Notes: generated by a model not told the origin, from the sequence alone. Shown: positions 45,915 to 54,991, numbered from the stretch's first letter. The stretch is DNA of 64,000 bases from JAVBKX01 sp031553835 (GCA_031553835.1 JAVBKX010000021.1:1-64000); one strand, 5' to 3'. Program-made: numbers and translations.

Positions 45915-48527
45915 GTGGCGCAAAATATCGTTGAAACTCCATTGATGAAGCAATATATCGAGATTAAGTCCAAACATCCGGACGCTATCTTGTTATTTCG
46001 TGTAGGTGATTTTTATGAAACATTTTCGGATGACGCCATTGCTGCTTCGGAAATTTTAGGAATTACGCTGACTCGTCGCGCCAATGGTTCTGCGCAATTC
46101 GTAGAATTAGCCGGGTTTCCTCATCACGCTTTAGATACTTATCTCCCAAAATTAGTCCGCGCCGGAAAACGGGTAGCAATCTGCGACCAGTTGGAAGATC
46201 CTAAATTGACAAAAAAATTGGTCAAACGGGGCATTACCGAATTAGTTACTCCCGGAGTTTCGATCAGCGACAACATACTGAACCACAAAGAAAATAATTT
46301 TTTAGCTGCGGTCCATTTCAATAAAAACAGTTGCGGCGTCGCTTTTTTGGATATTTCGACAGGCGAATTTTTGACGGCCGAAGGCGATGTTTATCAAATC
46401 GATAAATTGTTGAATAATTTTCTGCCTAAGGAGGTGTTGTACGAACGCAATAAACGGAAACAATTTGAAGAAGCTTTCGGTAATCGTTTCCTGACGTTTG
46501 AAATGGAAGACTGGGTATTTGTAGAATCTACTGCCCGCGAACGCCTGCTGAAGCAGTTTGAAACCAAGAATCTAAAAGGTTTTGGCGTAGAATCGCTGAC
46601 GAATGGAATTATAGCCTCCGGCGCTGTTTTGTTTTACTTAGACCAAACACAACATACGCAAACCGGGCACATCATGGCGCTTTCCCGTATCGAAGAAGAC
46701 CGCTATGTGAGGCTGGATAAATTCACTGTCCGCAGCTTAGAATTGCTTGGAACAATGAATGAAGGAGGAAAATCATTACTCAACGTTTTAGATCAGACTA
46801 TTACGCCCATGGGCGGCCGCATGTTGAAACGTTGGATTATTTTCCCGCTAAAAGAAATAAAACCGATCCTGGATCGTCTGAATGTGGTGGAATATTTTTT
46901 CAAAAATCCGGATTTAAAAGAATTATTAGATCAACAATTGAATCTGATCGGCGATTTGGAACGTATCATTTCGCGGGTAGCCGTAGGTCGCGTCAGTCCG
47001 CGCGAAGTCGTGCAGCTTAAAGTCGCGTTGCAAGCCATGGAGCCGGTAAAACAGGGTTGTTTGAATGCAGAGGAAGACAGTTTACGTCAATTGGGTGACC
47101 GGATGAATCTCTGCCAGATTATTTGCCAAAAAATAGAACGGGAAATTCATCCTGAGCCTCCCGCATTACTCAATAAAGGAGGAGTCATCCGCAATGGAGT
47201 CAATGAAGAATTGGACCAGTTACGGGACATTGCTTTCAAAGGAAAAGATTATCTTTTGCAAGTGCAGCAAAGGGAAAGCGAACGCACCGGTATTCCATCT
47301 CTCAAAGTGGCTTATAATAATGTATTCGGCTATTATATAGAAGTGCGCCACGCACATAAAGATAAAGTTCCGGCCGATTGGATCCGCAAGCAAACTTTGA
47401 CACAAGCGGAACGTTATATCACGGAAGAATTAAAAATTTACGAAGAAAAAATACTTGGAGCGGAAGATAAAATCCTGTCATTAGAAACACAATTATTCAA
47501 TGAATTGGTATTGGCGTTGATGGATTATATAGCTCCCATACAAACCAATGCAAATCTGATAGCTCAGTTGGATTGCCTGCAATCATTTGCCAAAATTGCT
47601 CAACGTAACAAATACATGCGTCCCGAAATTTTGGAAGCTGATTCGCTTGATATTCAGGACGGACGTCATCCGGTAATTGAAACCCAGTTGCCTCCCGGCG
47701 AATCCTATATTGCCAATGATGTATATATGGATTCCGGAAAGCAACAAATTATCATTATTACCGGGCCGAATATGGCGGGTAAATCGGCCTTGTTGCGGCA
47801 AACAGCATTGATTACCTTAATGGCGCAAATCGGATCTTTTGTTCCTGCGAGTGTGGCTAAAATCGGGCTTGTGGATAAAATTTTCACCCGCGTAGGCGCC
47901 AGTGATAATATTTCACTGGGAGAATCGACTTTTATGGTGGAAATGAATGAAGCGGCCGATATCCTGAATAATTTATCTCCCAAAAGTTTAGTATTATTCG
48001 ATGAATTGGGTCGCGGCACTTCTACTTATGACGGGATTTCCATCGCCTGGGCGATTGTCGAATACATTCATGAACATCCGAAAGCACGCGCTAAAACACT
48101 TTTTGCCACACATTATCATGAATTAAATGAGATGGAGAAAACGTTTAAACGAATCAAAAATTACAATGTCTCCGTCAAAGAAGTGGACAATAAAGTCATT
48201 TTCCTTCGAAAATTAGTCAAAGGCGGAAGTGAACACAGCTTTGGAATCCATGTCGCTAAAATGGCCGGAATGCCTCAAAGTATCGTCAAACGTTCCAATG
48301 AAATCCTGAAACAATTGGAATCTGACAACCGGAAAAACGGCATCGCCAAACCAATGAAACAAGTAGCTACCGAACGCGAAGGGTATCAATTAAATTTTTT
48401 CCAGTTAGACGACCCGATTCTATCACAAGTGCGTGACGAAATAAACAACACGGATGTCAATAACCTGACACCTATAGATGCATTGAATAAGTTGAATGAT
48501 ATTAAGCGGATATTGAAGGGGAAATAA
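45915..48527 (+). CDS. mutS: DNA mismatch repair protein MutS
   Basis: 870 residues, GTG start at 45915. Mismatch-binding domain with the Phe-X-Glu motif (FYETFSDDAI, about residues 34-43), connector, core and clamp domains, and the ABC-type ATPase with Walker A GPNMAGKSALLRQ and TRVGASDNISLGESTFMVEM. Recognises mismatches and starts repair with MutL. The stop directly abuts the convergent ilvE stop (48527/48528), leaving no spacer. Confidence 0.97.
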   Translation: MAQNIVETPLMKQYIEIKSKHPDAILLFRVGDFYETFSDDAIAASEILGITLTRRANGSAQFVELAGFPHHALDTYLPKLVRAGKRVAICDQLEDPKLTKKLVKRGITELVTPGVSISDNILNHKENNFLAAVHFNKNSCGVAFLDISTGEFLTAEGDVYQIDKLLNNFLPKEVLYERNKRKQFEEAFGNRFLTFEMEDWVFVESTARERLLKQFETKNLKGFGVESLTNGIIASGAVLFYLDQTQHTQTGHIMALSRIEEDRYVRLDKFTVRSLELLGTMNEGGKSLLNVLDQTITPMGGRMLKRWIIFPLKEIKPILDRLNVVEYFFKNPDLKELLDQQLNLIGDLERIISRVAVGRVSPREVVQLKVALQAMEPVKQGCLNAEEDSLRQLGDRMNLCQIICQKIEREIHPEPPALLNKGGVIRNGVNEELDQLRDIAFKGKDYLLQVQQRESERTGIPSLKVAYNNVFGYYIEVRHAHKDKVPADWIRKQTLTQAERYITEELKIYEEKILGAEDKILSLETQLFNELVLALMDYIAPIQTNANLIAQLDCLQSFAKIAQRNKYMRPEILEADSLDIQDGRHPVIETQLPPGESYIANDVYMDSGKQQIIIITGPNMAGKSALLRQTALITLMAQIGSFVPASVAKIGLVDKIFTRVGASDNISLGESTFMVEMNEAADILNNLSPKSLVLFDELGRGTSTYDGISIAWAIVEYIHEHPKARAKTLFATHYHELNEMEKTFKRIKNYNVSVKEVDNKVIFLRKLVKGGSEHSFGIHVAKMAGMPQSIVKRSNEILKQLESDNRKNGIAKPMKQVATEREGYQLNFFQLDDPILSQVRDEINNTDVNNLTPIDALNKLNDIKRILKGK

Positions 48528-49544
48528 CTACAACACCGTTACCCAGCCATACGGATCCGCTTCGTCGCCATATTGTATTGCCCGAAGTTTGTTATAAAGT
48601 CTTTCGCTTGTCGGGCCGGCTTTACCATCCTTGGAAAAAACATACGATTTATTTTCATCCAAATCATCGATCCTGAGTACCGGACTAATGACCGCTGCCG
48701 TACCGCAAGCTCCGGCTTCTTCAAAAGTAGCCAGCTCTTCGACCGGTATCTGGCGCCTTTCGACTTTCATACCCATGTCTTCAGCCAATTGCATCAAACT
48801 TTTGTTAGTAATAGAAGGAAGTATGGATGCTGATTTGGGCGTAATGTAAGTATTATTTTTAATTCCGAAGAAATTAGCAGGACCACATTCATCGATATAT
48901 TTTTTTTCTTTGGCATCCAAATACAATACAGCGGAATATCCTTTGGAATGCGCAATATCTCCGGCAACCAGACTGGCTGCATAATTACCGCCCACTTTTA
49001 TGGTTCCTGTTCCCAATGGCGCCGCCCGGTCATATCCTCTCAAAATTGCATAAGGAGTCGGCTTAAATCCTTCTTTGAAATAAGGTCCAACTGGAGTAAC
49101 AAAAATAATGAATGTATATTCCTGAGCCGGTTTTACTCCTACTTGCGCCGAAGTTCCTATTAATAACGGACGTATATATAATGAAGCGCCGCTTTCGTAA
49201 GGAGGTACAAAGCGAAGATTGCGATTCACTGCTTCAATTACTGCTTTCTCGAAAACCTCAACCGGTAATTCAGCCATCATAATTCCCTGGCAGGAAGATT
49301 GCATTCGCAATGCATTTTCACGCATCCTGAAAATACGGATTTTACCGTCTTTTCCTTTAAACGCTTTCAAACCTTCAAAGGCTTCCTGTCCATAATGTAA
49401 ACAGGTAGCTGCCATGTGCATATTAATCGTTTCGGAATCGGTAACTTCAAGTTCACTCCACTTACCGTCGCGGAAATAGCAACGCACATTATAATCTGTT
49501 TTAAGATAACCGAATGTTAGATCTGACCAATTGATATTTTCCAT
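48528..49544 (-). CDS. ilvE: Branched-chain amino acid aminotransferase
   Basis: 338 residues, fold type IV PLP enzyme. The PLP lysine is in TIKVGGNYAAS; EAFEGLKAF near the N-terminus and EACGTAAVISP near the C-terminus match the long BCAT2-type group. Interconverts Leu, Ile and Val with their 2-oxo acids, the likely substrates of the E1-E2 complex at 33.6-39.2 kb, although the genes are not adjacent. Confidence 0.93.
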   Translation of the reverse strand: MENINWSDLTFGYLKTDYNVRCYFRDGKWSELEVTDSETINMHMAATCLHYGQEAFEGLKAFKGKDGKIRIFRMRENALRMQSSCQGIMMAELPVEVFEKAVIEAVNRNLRFVPPYESGASLYIRPLLIGTSAQVGVKPAQEYTFIIFVTPVGPYFKEGFKPTPYAILRGYDRAAPLGTGTIKVGGNYAASLVAGDIAHSKGYSAVLYLDAKEKKYIDECGPANFFGIKNNTYITPKSASILPSITNKSLMQLAEDMGMKVERRQIPVEELATFEEAGACGTAAVISPVLRIDDLDENKSYVFSKDGKAGPTSERLYNKLRAIQYGDEADPYGWVTVL

Positions 49545-49608
49545 AAATAAATAATTTTGAAACGCTAAGACACAAGGAGTATTTTTTTCGTCTTATCATG
49601 TTTTGTCG

Positions 49609-49616
49609 CAAAGGTA
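49609..49616 (-). promoter_or_regulatory. Promoter -7 box for ilvE
   Basis: Minus strand TACCTTTG matches TAnnTTTG, 64 bp upstream of the ilvE ATG. Confidence 0.5.
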
Positions 49617-49641
49617 ATACTTTTCCTTCAATCTGCCGGAA

Positions 49642-50250
49642 TTATTCAAATTTGATTTTTAATTGCATTTCATCCGGTAGTAATGTAAAACTATTCCGAT
49701 GATAGAGCGTTGTTCCATGATTTTTAATTCCTTCCCGGTGTTTTCTTGTCGGGTATCCTTTATTATTTTTCCAATCATACATGCTGAATTCTTCATGAAG
49801 TTGCAACATGTAATCATCCCGGTATGTTTTGGCCAAAATCGATGCTGCCGCAATGGAAAGGAATTTTCCGTCACCTTTTACAATACAGGTATGTGGAATA
49901 TTCTGATATTTTTTGAAACGGTTTCCGTCTATTAAAAGATGTTCGGGAACAATCGAAAGTTGTTCTACTGCACGGTGCATGGCCAAAAAAGAAGCATTCA
50001 GAATATTGATTTCATCGATTTCTTCGGGAGAAACCATGCCGACAGCGTAAGCAACAGCCTCTTTTTCAATAATTTCACGCAATGCATAACGTTGTTTTTC
50101 TGTCAATTGTTTGGAATCGTTTAATGCAGAACAAGTAAATTCTTCAGGTAAAATAACGGCGGCGGCAAATACGGCTCCGGCAAGGCAACCCCGGCCGGCT
50201 TCGTCACAGCCGGCTTCAATACAATTATTTTGCAAGAAAGGAAGTAACAT
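49642..50250 (-). CDS. rnhB: Ribonuclease HII
   Basis: 202 residues. Catalytic CDEAGRGCLAG at the N-terminus, then LNDSKQL and KGDGKFLSIAAASILAKTYRD; the acidic catalytic residues are present. Removes RNA from RNA-DNA hybrids. Full length for the family. Probably part of the leftward run tadA-SDR-rnhB. Confidence 0.95.
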   Translation of the reverse strand: MLLPFLQNNCIEAGCDEAGRGCLAGAVFAAAVILPEEFTCSALNDSKQLTEKQRYALREIIEKEAVAYAVGMVSPEEIDEINILNASFLAMHRAVEQLSIVPEHLLIDGNRFKKYQNIPHTCIVKGDGKFLSIAAASILAKTYRDDYMLQLHEEFSMYDWKNNKGYPTRKHREGIKNHGTTLYHRNSFTLLPDEMQLKIKFE

Positions 50251-50272
50251 GTATAATACTATTTAGAGTGAT

Positions 50273-51226
50273 TTATATAGAGTCCGATTTGTACCATACA
50301 ATTGTTTCCCGCAATCCTTTTTCTAAATTATATTTCGGAGTAAATTTTAAATTTTTCAATAAGATACTAACGTCGCATTCCCAATTTCTACGCTTCATGA
50401 TATAATATTTGTCGGTATTTAACGTAGCCGGTTTTCCGGTTAAAAATGAGATTTTTTCAGAACAAAAAGAAACGATATACAGCAACCACAATGGAATCCG
50501 AATGCTCAATACCCATTTTTTCTTTAATTCTTTCCGGATTAATTCTGTGTATTCCAAATCAGTATAAACATCGCCATCCGCCACCGGATAAATCTGATGA
50601 GTAATGGAACTTTCTAAAGCAAGGAAAACAATTGACACTAAATCTTTGACATAAATAAAAGTAAGCAGTTGGGGCTTCAAACCGGCTTTTACATCGATTC
50701 CCCATTGGATCGAGCGAATCATGAGGGCGTAATCTTTTTCCCGAGGTCCATATACACCTGTAGGTCGCAGTATTACAGATGGAAAATCGGGCAAAGACAG
50801 TAAATATTGTTCGGCTTTCCTTTTGCTCCGCCCATACGCAGTATCCGGATATTCTGCGCTCAGGCTGCTCATCAGGATAAATTTTTCAGGAACAGCATCG
50901 GATTGTTGTAAGGCATCAACAAAATGAACAGTATGTTGATAGTTGATTCTGTCAAAATCTTTTTTATCTATACATTTTGTAATTCCTGCGTTATGAATAA
51001 TGTATTCCCATTTTCCGTACAGCGCAACATGTTCTGCCAACTGGCGTTGCAACACATCCGGATCAGAATAATTCAAATCGATAAAACGAATGCCCGGATC
51101 GGTCAAATATTCCCGGCTGCTGGATTTACGCACACCTGCCCAAATTTCATATCCTTTACCAATGGCCTCTTCGGTCAAAAAACCGCCGATAAAACCACTG
51201 GCTCCTGTAATTAATATTTTTGTCAT
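50273..51226 (-). CDS. NAD-dependent epimerase/dehydratase (extended SDR)
   Basis: 317 residues, start at 51226 (MTKILITGASGFIGG). The frame continues upstream as a Leu/Pro-rich stretch that is only the translation of a pyrimidine-rich spacer. Rossmann GASGFIGG, then the active-site Tyr and Lys in YGRSKRKAEQYLL with a preceding Ser (LMSSLSAEYPD). Extended short-chain dehydrogenase acting on a nucleotide sugar or a related substrate; not resolved further. Confidence 0.85.
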   Translation of the reverse strand: MTKILITGASGFIGGFLTEEAIGKGYEIWAGVRKSSSREYLTDPGIRFIDLNYSDPDVLQRQLAEHVALYGKWEYIIHNAGITKCIDKKDFDRINYQHTVHFVDALQQSDAVPEKFILMSSLSAEYPDTAYGRSKRKAEQYLLSLPDFPSVILRPTGVYGPREKDYALMIRSIQWGIDVKAGLKPQLLTFIYVKDLVSIVFLALESSITHQIYPVADGDVYTDLEYTELIRKELKKKWVLSIRIPLWLLYIVSFCSEKISFLTGKPATLNTDKYYIMKRRNWECDVSILLKNLKFTPKYNLEKGLRETIVWYKSDSI

Positions 51227-51234
51227 GCGGGTAG

Positions 51235-51317
51235 AGGGAGTTAGAAGGAGTAAAGGGAGTAGAGGGAGTAGAGGAAAAAACATTCTTCTAACTTCTTTTA
51301 ATTACTCCTAACTCCCT
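51235..51317 (-). terminator. Long purine/pyrimidine inverted repeat after tadA
   Basis: AGGGAGTTAGAAGGAGTAA (51235-51253) pairs with TTACTCCTAACTCCCT (51302-51317) with a two-base bulge. The tadA stop codon is inside the right arm. The loop region is rich in GGAGTAGA repeats. It may end tadA transcription before the SDR gene, although the T-run is not canonical. Confidence 0.45.
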
Positions 51318-51757
51318 TTCATTCTTTTCTTTTTAAAAAACAATTTCATCAAAACGGAAGCCTCTTCTGCCAAAACGCCACCGGCTACTTCTGTTTTCGG
51401 ATGTAGCACATGAGGTGCATAACGTAAAAATCCTCTTTTTTCATCCGGGGCGCCATAAACAATGCGCAACAGTTGTGACCATCCGAGGGCGCCGGCGCAC
51501 ATGGGACAGGGCTCAACAGTTACATAGAGAGTACAATCTTTCAGATATTTTCCACCTAAAACAGATGCGGCAGCGGTAATTGCCTGCATTTCTGCATGAG
51601 CCGTTACATCATTGAGCGTTTCCGTCAGATTGTGGGCACGGGCGATAATGCGGCCTTTACAAACAATGACAGCGCCAATTGGTACTTCTCCTTTGATTTC
51701 GGCATTTTTAGCCTCAACCAATGCCTGTTTCATGAAATATTCGTCATCCAGAACCAT
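51308..51757 (-). CDS. tadA: tRNA-specific adenosine deaminase
   Basis: 149 residues. Zinc deaminase signature: HAE in VTAHAEMQAI and PCPMC in VEPCPMCAGAL. Converts A34 to inosine in tRNA-Arg(ACG). The upstream 75-residue gene ends 5 bp before it, so they are co-transcribed. Confidence 0.93.
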   Translation of the reverse strand: MVLDDEYFMKQALVEAKNAEIKGEVPIGAVIVCKGRIIARAHNLTETLNDVTAHAEMQAITAAASVLGGKYLKDCTLYVTVEPCPMCAGALGWSQLLRIVYGAPDEKRGFLRYAPHVLHPKTEVAGGVLAEEASVLMKLFFKKKRMKGS

Positions 51758-51762
51758 CAGAA

Positions 51763-51990
51763 TTATCTCCTCATTTCGTTTTCCCCAAACAATGTAGGAT
51801 AATCTTGTTCCAATACACGCAAAATATGAGAAAGAATGGTTTCACGATACCAACGGGAACGATTTTTTATATTATATTTTTTGAGGTAATTTTCAATGGT
51901 TTTATGCTCTTCGGGCGTAAGCATAAAGGTAATTTTTTCTGTCCGGACAGAAGACGGTTTGACGACAAGATGTTTTTGTTTCTTTTCCAT
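51763..51990 (-). CDS. Small conserved protein upstream of tadA, possibly DNA-binding
   Basis: 75 residues from ATG 51990 (MEKKQKHLVVK). TEKITFMLTPEEHKTIENYLKKYNIKNRSRWYRETIL reads like a ribbon-helix-helix pattern: a short beta strand then two helices. It could be an autoregulator of the tadA operon; this is inference. The TAnnTTTG box ends only 7 bp before the ATG, so the mRNA may be leaderless. Confidence 0.65.
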   Translation of the reverse strand: MEKKQKHLVVKPSSVRTEKITFMLTPEEHKTIENYLKKYNIKNRSRWYRETILSHILRVLEQDYPTLFGENEMRR

Positions 51991-51996
51991 TGGCTG

Positions 51997-52004
51997 CAAA
52001 GTTA
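51997..52004 (-). promoter_or_regulatory. Promoter -7 box for the small gene-tadA unit
   Basis: Minus strand TAACTTTG matches TAnnTTTG and lies 6 bp upstream of the ATG at 51990. Transcription starting about 7 bp after the box would begin at or next to the start codon. Confidence 0.5.
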
Positions 52005-52035
52005 ATAGCTTCCATGCAAATAAAAAAGAAAGTAT

Positions 52036-52043
52036 TATATTTG
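52036..52043 (+). promoter_or_regulatory. Promoter -7 box for yraN
   Basis: TATATTTG matches TAnnTTTG, 15 bp before the ATG at 52059. It is divergent from the box at 51997, with 31 bp between them. Confidence 0.55.
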
Positions 52044-52058
52044 TGAAAAAATATAACC

Positions 52059-52433
52059 ATGGCCGAACATAATGAACTGGGAAAAAGCGGGGAGACCGCG
52101 GCATTGGAATATCTTAAGGCGAAAGGGTATTTCATTTTGGAAACTAACTGGAGAAGAGGAAAACTGGAATTGGATATTATCGCTAAAACCGACGAAGAAT
52201 TAGTTTTCGTAGAAGTGAAAACGCGATCGGTCAATTCGCTGACTGACCCGGAAACAGCTGTTGATAAAACTAAAATCCGGAATATTGTGACGGCAGCCGA
52301 TATTTACATGAAAATGTCGCCGATTGATCTACCGGCACGATTCGATATTATTTCTGTGATCGGACAAGAGCCGAGGTTTGAAATCGACCATATTGAAGAT
52401 GCTTTTTATCCTCCGATAAATACATATAGATGA
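52059..52433 (+). CDS. YraN family putative endonuclease (UPF0102)
   Basis: 124 residues. GETAALEYLKAKGYFILETNWR, ELDIIAKTDEELVFVEVKTR: the Asp/Glu-X-Lys pattern of a PD-(D/E)XK nuclease fold. Widely conserved and possibly involved in recombination or repair. First gene of yraN-mmcQ-birA. Confidence 0.88.
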   Translation: MAEHNELGKSGETAALEYLKAKGYFILETNWRRGKLELDIIAKTDEELVFVEVKTRSVNSLTDPETAVDKTKIRNIVTAADIYMKMSPIDLPARFDIISVIGQEPRFEIDHIEDAFYPPINTYR

Positions 52434-52483
52434 AGGGAAGGAATGAAAAAATGAAGGGAAGGAATGAATGAAAGGGGAATGAA

Positions 52484-52840
52484 ATGAATATTGAAGAATT
52501 GCGTGAATTTTGCCTTAGTATTAAAGGGGCAACAGAATGTTTACCATTTGATGAGGTGTCGCTGGTGCTAAAAGTATGCAACAAAATGTTTGCGTTGATT
52601 CCAACGGATGAAACATCTGTGCAGATTGCTGTCAAATGCGATCCCGAAAAAGCGATGGAATTGCGTGAACACTTTCCCTGCGTAATGCCGGCTTATCATT
52701 TCAACAAAAAATACTGGAATACGATTGTTCTTAATCGTGACATGTGTGATGATGAGGTAAAATCATGGATTAACCATTCGGTGGATGAAGTCATGAAAAA
52801 ATTGCCGAAAAAGATCCGGGATGAGTATTATGAACAATAA
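52484..52840 (+). CDS. MmcQ/YjbR family protein
   Basis: 118 residues: a single double-wing DNA-binding-like domain, with LREFCLSIKGATECLPFDE at the start, KCDPEKAMELRE, PAYHFNKKYWNTIVLN and LPKKIRDEYYE. The family is common and its function is not established. It overlaps the birA start by about 20 bp, so the two are translationally coupled. Confidence 0.85.
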   Translation: MNIEELREFCLSIKGATECLPFDEVSLVLKVCNKMFALIPTDETSVQIAVKCDPEKAMELREHFPCVMPAYHFNKKYWNTIVLNRDMCDDEVKSWINHSVDEVMKKLPKKIRDEYYEQ

Positions 52841-53594
52841 TCAGGGGTATCCGGTGCAAGGTGCAGGGTGCAGGGTGTTGGAGTCGGTCGATTCTACCAA
52901 CGCGTATCTGAAAGAATGGTTGACAAAAGAAGATTTGGAAGAAAATACAGTGGTTGTGGCGCATCATCAAACTGCCGGACGGGGACAAACAGGCGCTTCG
53001 TGGGAATCGGAACCTGGAAAAAATCTTACTTTTAGCCTGTTATTATATCCGAGTTTTTTGCCTTTCAATCAACATTTTTTGATTTTACAGGCAGTTTCGT
53101 TAGGGATCAAAGATGTATTGGCTCATTATGTGCATGATATTTCGATCAAATGGCCTAATGACCTTTATTGGGAGAATAAAAAAATGGGGGGAATATTAAT
53201 CGAAAACGCTATTGAAGGAAGCATTTTTCAATCGTCGGTAATTGGTGTCGGCTTGAATGTAAATCAGGATGTTTTTTATTCCGATGCACCGAATCCTGTA
53301 TCATTGAAACAAATCACCGGACAAGAGATTATTTTGGAAGAGCTGCTCAACCAGCTTTGGGACAACATTTTACTTTATTATAATCAGATACGGGAAGAAA
53401 TACAACGGCCGGTTATTGCACAGGCATATAAGCAATCACTCTATCGAAAAGAGGGCTATTACCCTTATAATGATGCTGCCGGAGACTTTCTGGCGCGTAT
53501 TGCAGATGTAGAAGAAAACGGCCAACTTGTGCTTGAAGATATTCATCAACAAATCCGGAGATATAGTTTTAAAGAAGTGCGAATTACGAGCTAA
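52821..53594 (+). CDS. birA: Biotin--[acetyl-CoA carboxylase] ligase
   Basis: 257 residues, ATG at 52821 inside the end of the previous gene; an alternative ATG is at 52830. Motifs: VDSTNAYLKEW, HHQTAGRGQTGASWESEPGKNL, IKWPNDLYWENKKMGGIL, GVGLNVNQ. No N-terminal helix-turn-helix, so it is a pure ligase rather than a repressor. The start region has a short GGTGCAGGGT tandem. Attaches biotin to the carboxyl carrier protein. Confidence 0.92.
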   Translation: MSIMNNNQGYPVQGAGCRVLESVDSTNAYLKEWLTKEDLEENTVVVAHHQTAGRGQTGASWESEPGKNLTFSLLLYPSFLPFNQHFLILQAVSLGIKDVLAHYVHDISIKWPNDLYWENKKMGGILIENAIEGSIFQSSVIGVGLNVNQDVFYSDAPNPVSLKQITGQEIILEELLNQLWDNILLYYNQIREEIQRPVIAQAYKQSLYRKEGYYPYNDAAGDFLARIADVEENGQLVLEDIHQQIRRYSFKEVRITS

Positions 53595-53650
53595 TTATAT
53601 TACGAAGAAGCGATGTCTTCCCGTAATTTTTGACTCGTAATTCGCACTTC
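53574..53650. terminator. Long-stem terminator overlapping the birA stop
   Basis: GAAGTGCGAATTACGAG (53574-53590) pairs with its perfect complement at 53634-53650. An inner imperfect stem (ATTACGAAGAAG with CTTCCCGTAAT) lies within. Placed between the convergent birA and outer membrane protein genes; the birA stop is next to the stem. It shares the CGAATTACGA core with 40261-40310. Confidence 0.7.
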
Positions 53651-53661
53651 AAAATGATCAC

Positions 53662-54288
53662 TTATTGCACTGTCCAACCCAAGGCTAAACCAAAGTTGAT
53701 GTTTTGAAAATTATTATATTCTGTCCCGAAGTTTGTGTACGAACTGGTATTCAAATTATATCCGGCCCGAACAGTTAAAGCCAATGGTGTATTTTTAATC
53801 GGGAATCGCAGTCCGATCTCCGGATTCAACAAGAACGCCCAATGATAGTCATAGTTTTCAAAATCCTGAACCAAAGTCTCTTGCGTCATGTAACTCACAC
53901 CCAATCCTAAGCCGATGTAAGGTTCTACAGTTCCACCCAAATCAAAGTGATAATATCCGCCCACCTGAATCGGCGCAGTCACAATGTAATTGTAGGATGC
54001 CGCTGTAATGGCCAAACTTTCGCCAATATAATAAGTCGCCCGGTCTTTATTTTCGTGATAAGAATTATATCCGAATTTAAATCCGATGGAAAATGCATCG
54101 GTTACAAAAATATTTCCGGAAAAGAATCCGCCTCTCAAACTGGTTTCTCCAATGTAATCAGCATAACTTCCGACAGGAACCCCTATTTCCCAACCAAGAT
54201 TGTAATATTGCTTTTTTTGTGCTTGCATTTCTGTTGTAGCCAGCAATCCGATGGCTGCAAACAGCATAATGGTTAATATCTTTTTCAT
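53662..54288 (-). CDS. Outer membrane beta-barrel protein
   Basis: 208 residues: signal peptide (MKKILTIMLFAAIGLLATTEMQAQ) and alternating hydrophobic strands with many Tyr, Gly and Asn, ending NFGLALGWTVQ with a bulky hydrophobic residue near the C-terminus. Size and pattern fit a small eight-stranded porin-like barrel (OMP_b-brl). Function unknown. Confidence 0.8.
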   Translation of the reverse strand: MKKILTIMLFAAIGLLATTEMQAQKKQYYNLGWEIGVPVGSYADYIGETSLRGGFFSGNIFVTDAFSIGFKFGYNSYHENKDRATYYIGESLAITAASYNYIVTAPIQVGGYYHFDLGGTVEPYIGLGLGVSYMTQETLVQDFENYDYHWAFLLNPEIGLRFPIKNTPLALTVRAGYNLNTSSYTNFGTEYNNFQNINFGLALGWTVQ

Positions 54289-54340
54289 ATTATCTTGTTT
54301 TTAATGTTAGACATATTGTATCTCGATAATGCTTACTTGT

Positions 54341-54991
54341 CTATTGAAATGCTTTTGTTTGTCTGAAGCAATCTTCAATCGCATTATTAAAATCGGTTTG
54401 CGTTTGAGTTCCGGTCAGCAGACTCCTGATTATACCTGTCCATAGAATATTAATTTGCTGGTTGGACAACAAGCCTACATTCGTCAGGTCGGCCATATTA
54501 ATATTAGTAGTACCAACAGTATATGATCCTACTATTACCGGATATGGATACGGGTAATATGGATAATATCCGCAAGGCCACCAAAAATACCAATCGCAAT
54601 AGCCCCACCACCACGGATTATAGCTGACAATGTAGTTGTCTCTTTCGACTACACTAACAAGAACACCTATATCCGGAGTAAGGTCGTCTTCGCTATATCC
54701 CAAATATTTTTCTATATTCGCTTGAATTTGGTCGTGCAATGCCTGCGTGTTACTATCACGATTCCAAGGAACTTTTACAGTATCATTATCGTTGACAACA
54801 GCCAAAGTTTCGCCCAAACTATAGGTTGAATATTTACTAAAATTGGCGGCTGGATCGTATGCAGTAAATGCAGATAATTGATCTGTCACATAATCGTCTT
54901 CTCCTGGATAAGGCTCACAGGATGCGAGGGTCAGTCCGAAAAACAGGACTGTCAGCAGTCCCCATTTCATTTTGTTTGTCATACTTTTCAT
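54341..54991 (-). CDS. DUF4136 lipoprotein
   Basis: 216 residues. Signal peptide with lipobox LASC; DUF4136 starts near FTAYDPAANFSKYSTYSLGE. The middle carries an extreme aromatic and proline segment (about 124-150: WWWGYCDWYFWWPCGYYPYY) before returning to a regular C-terminal fold. DUF4136 proteins are common outer-membrane lipoproteins of unknown function. Probably co-transcribed with the downstream barrel protein. Confidence 0.8.
   Translation of the reverse strand: MKSMTNKMKWGLLTVLFFGLTLASCEPYPGEDDYVTDQLSAFTAYDPAANFSKYSTYSLGETLAVVNDNDTVKVPWNRDSNTQALHDQIQANIEKYLGYSEDDLTPDIGVLVSVVERDNYIVSYNPWWWGYCDWYFWWPCGYYPYYPYPYPVIVGSYTVGTTNINMADLTNVGLLSNQQINILWTGIIRSLLTGTQTQTDFNNAIEDCFRQTKAFQ

Noticed and set aside
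50273..51283. Longer SDR protein starting with a Leu/Pro-rich peptide
   Set aside because: The first 19 codons are just a pyrimidine-repeat spacer; the ATG at 51226 begins directly at the Rossmann fold.
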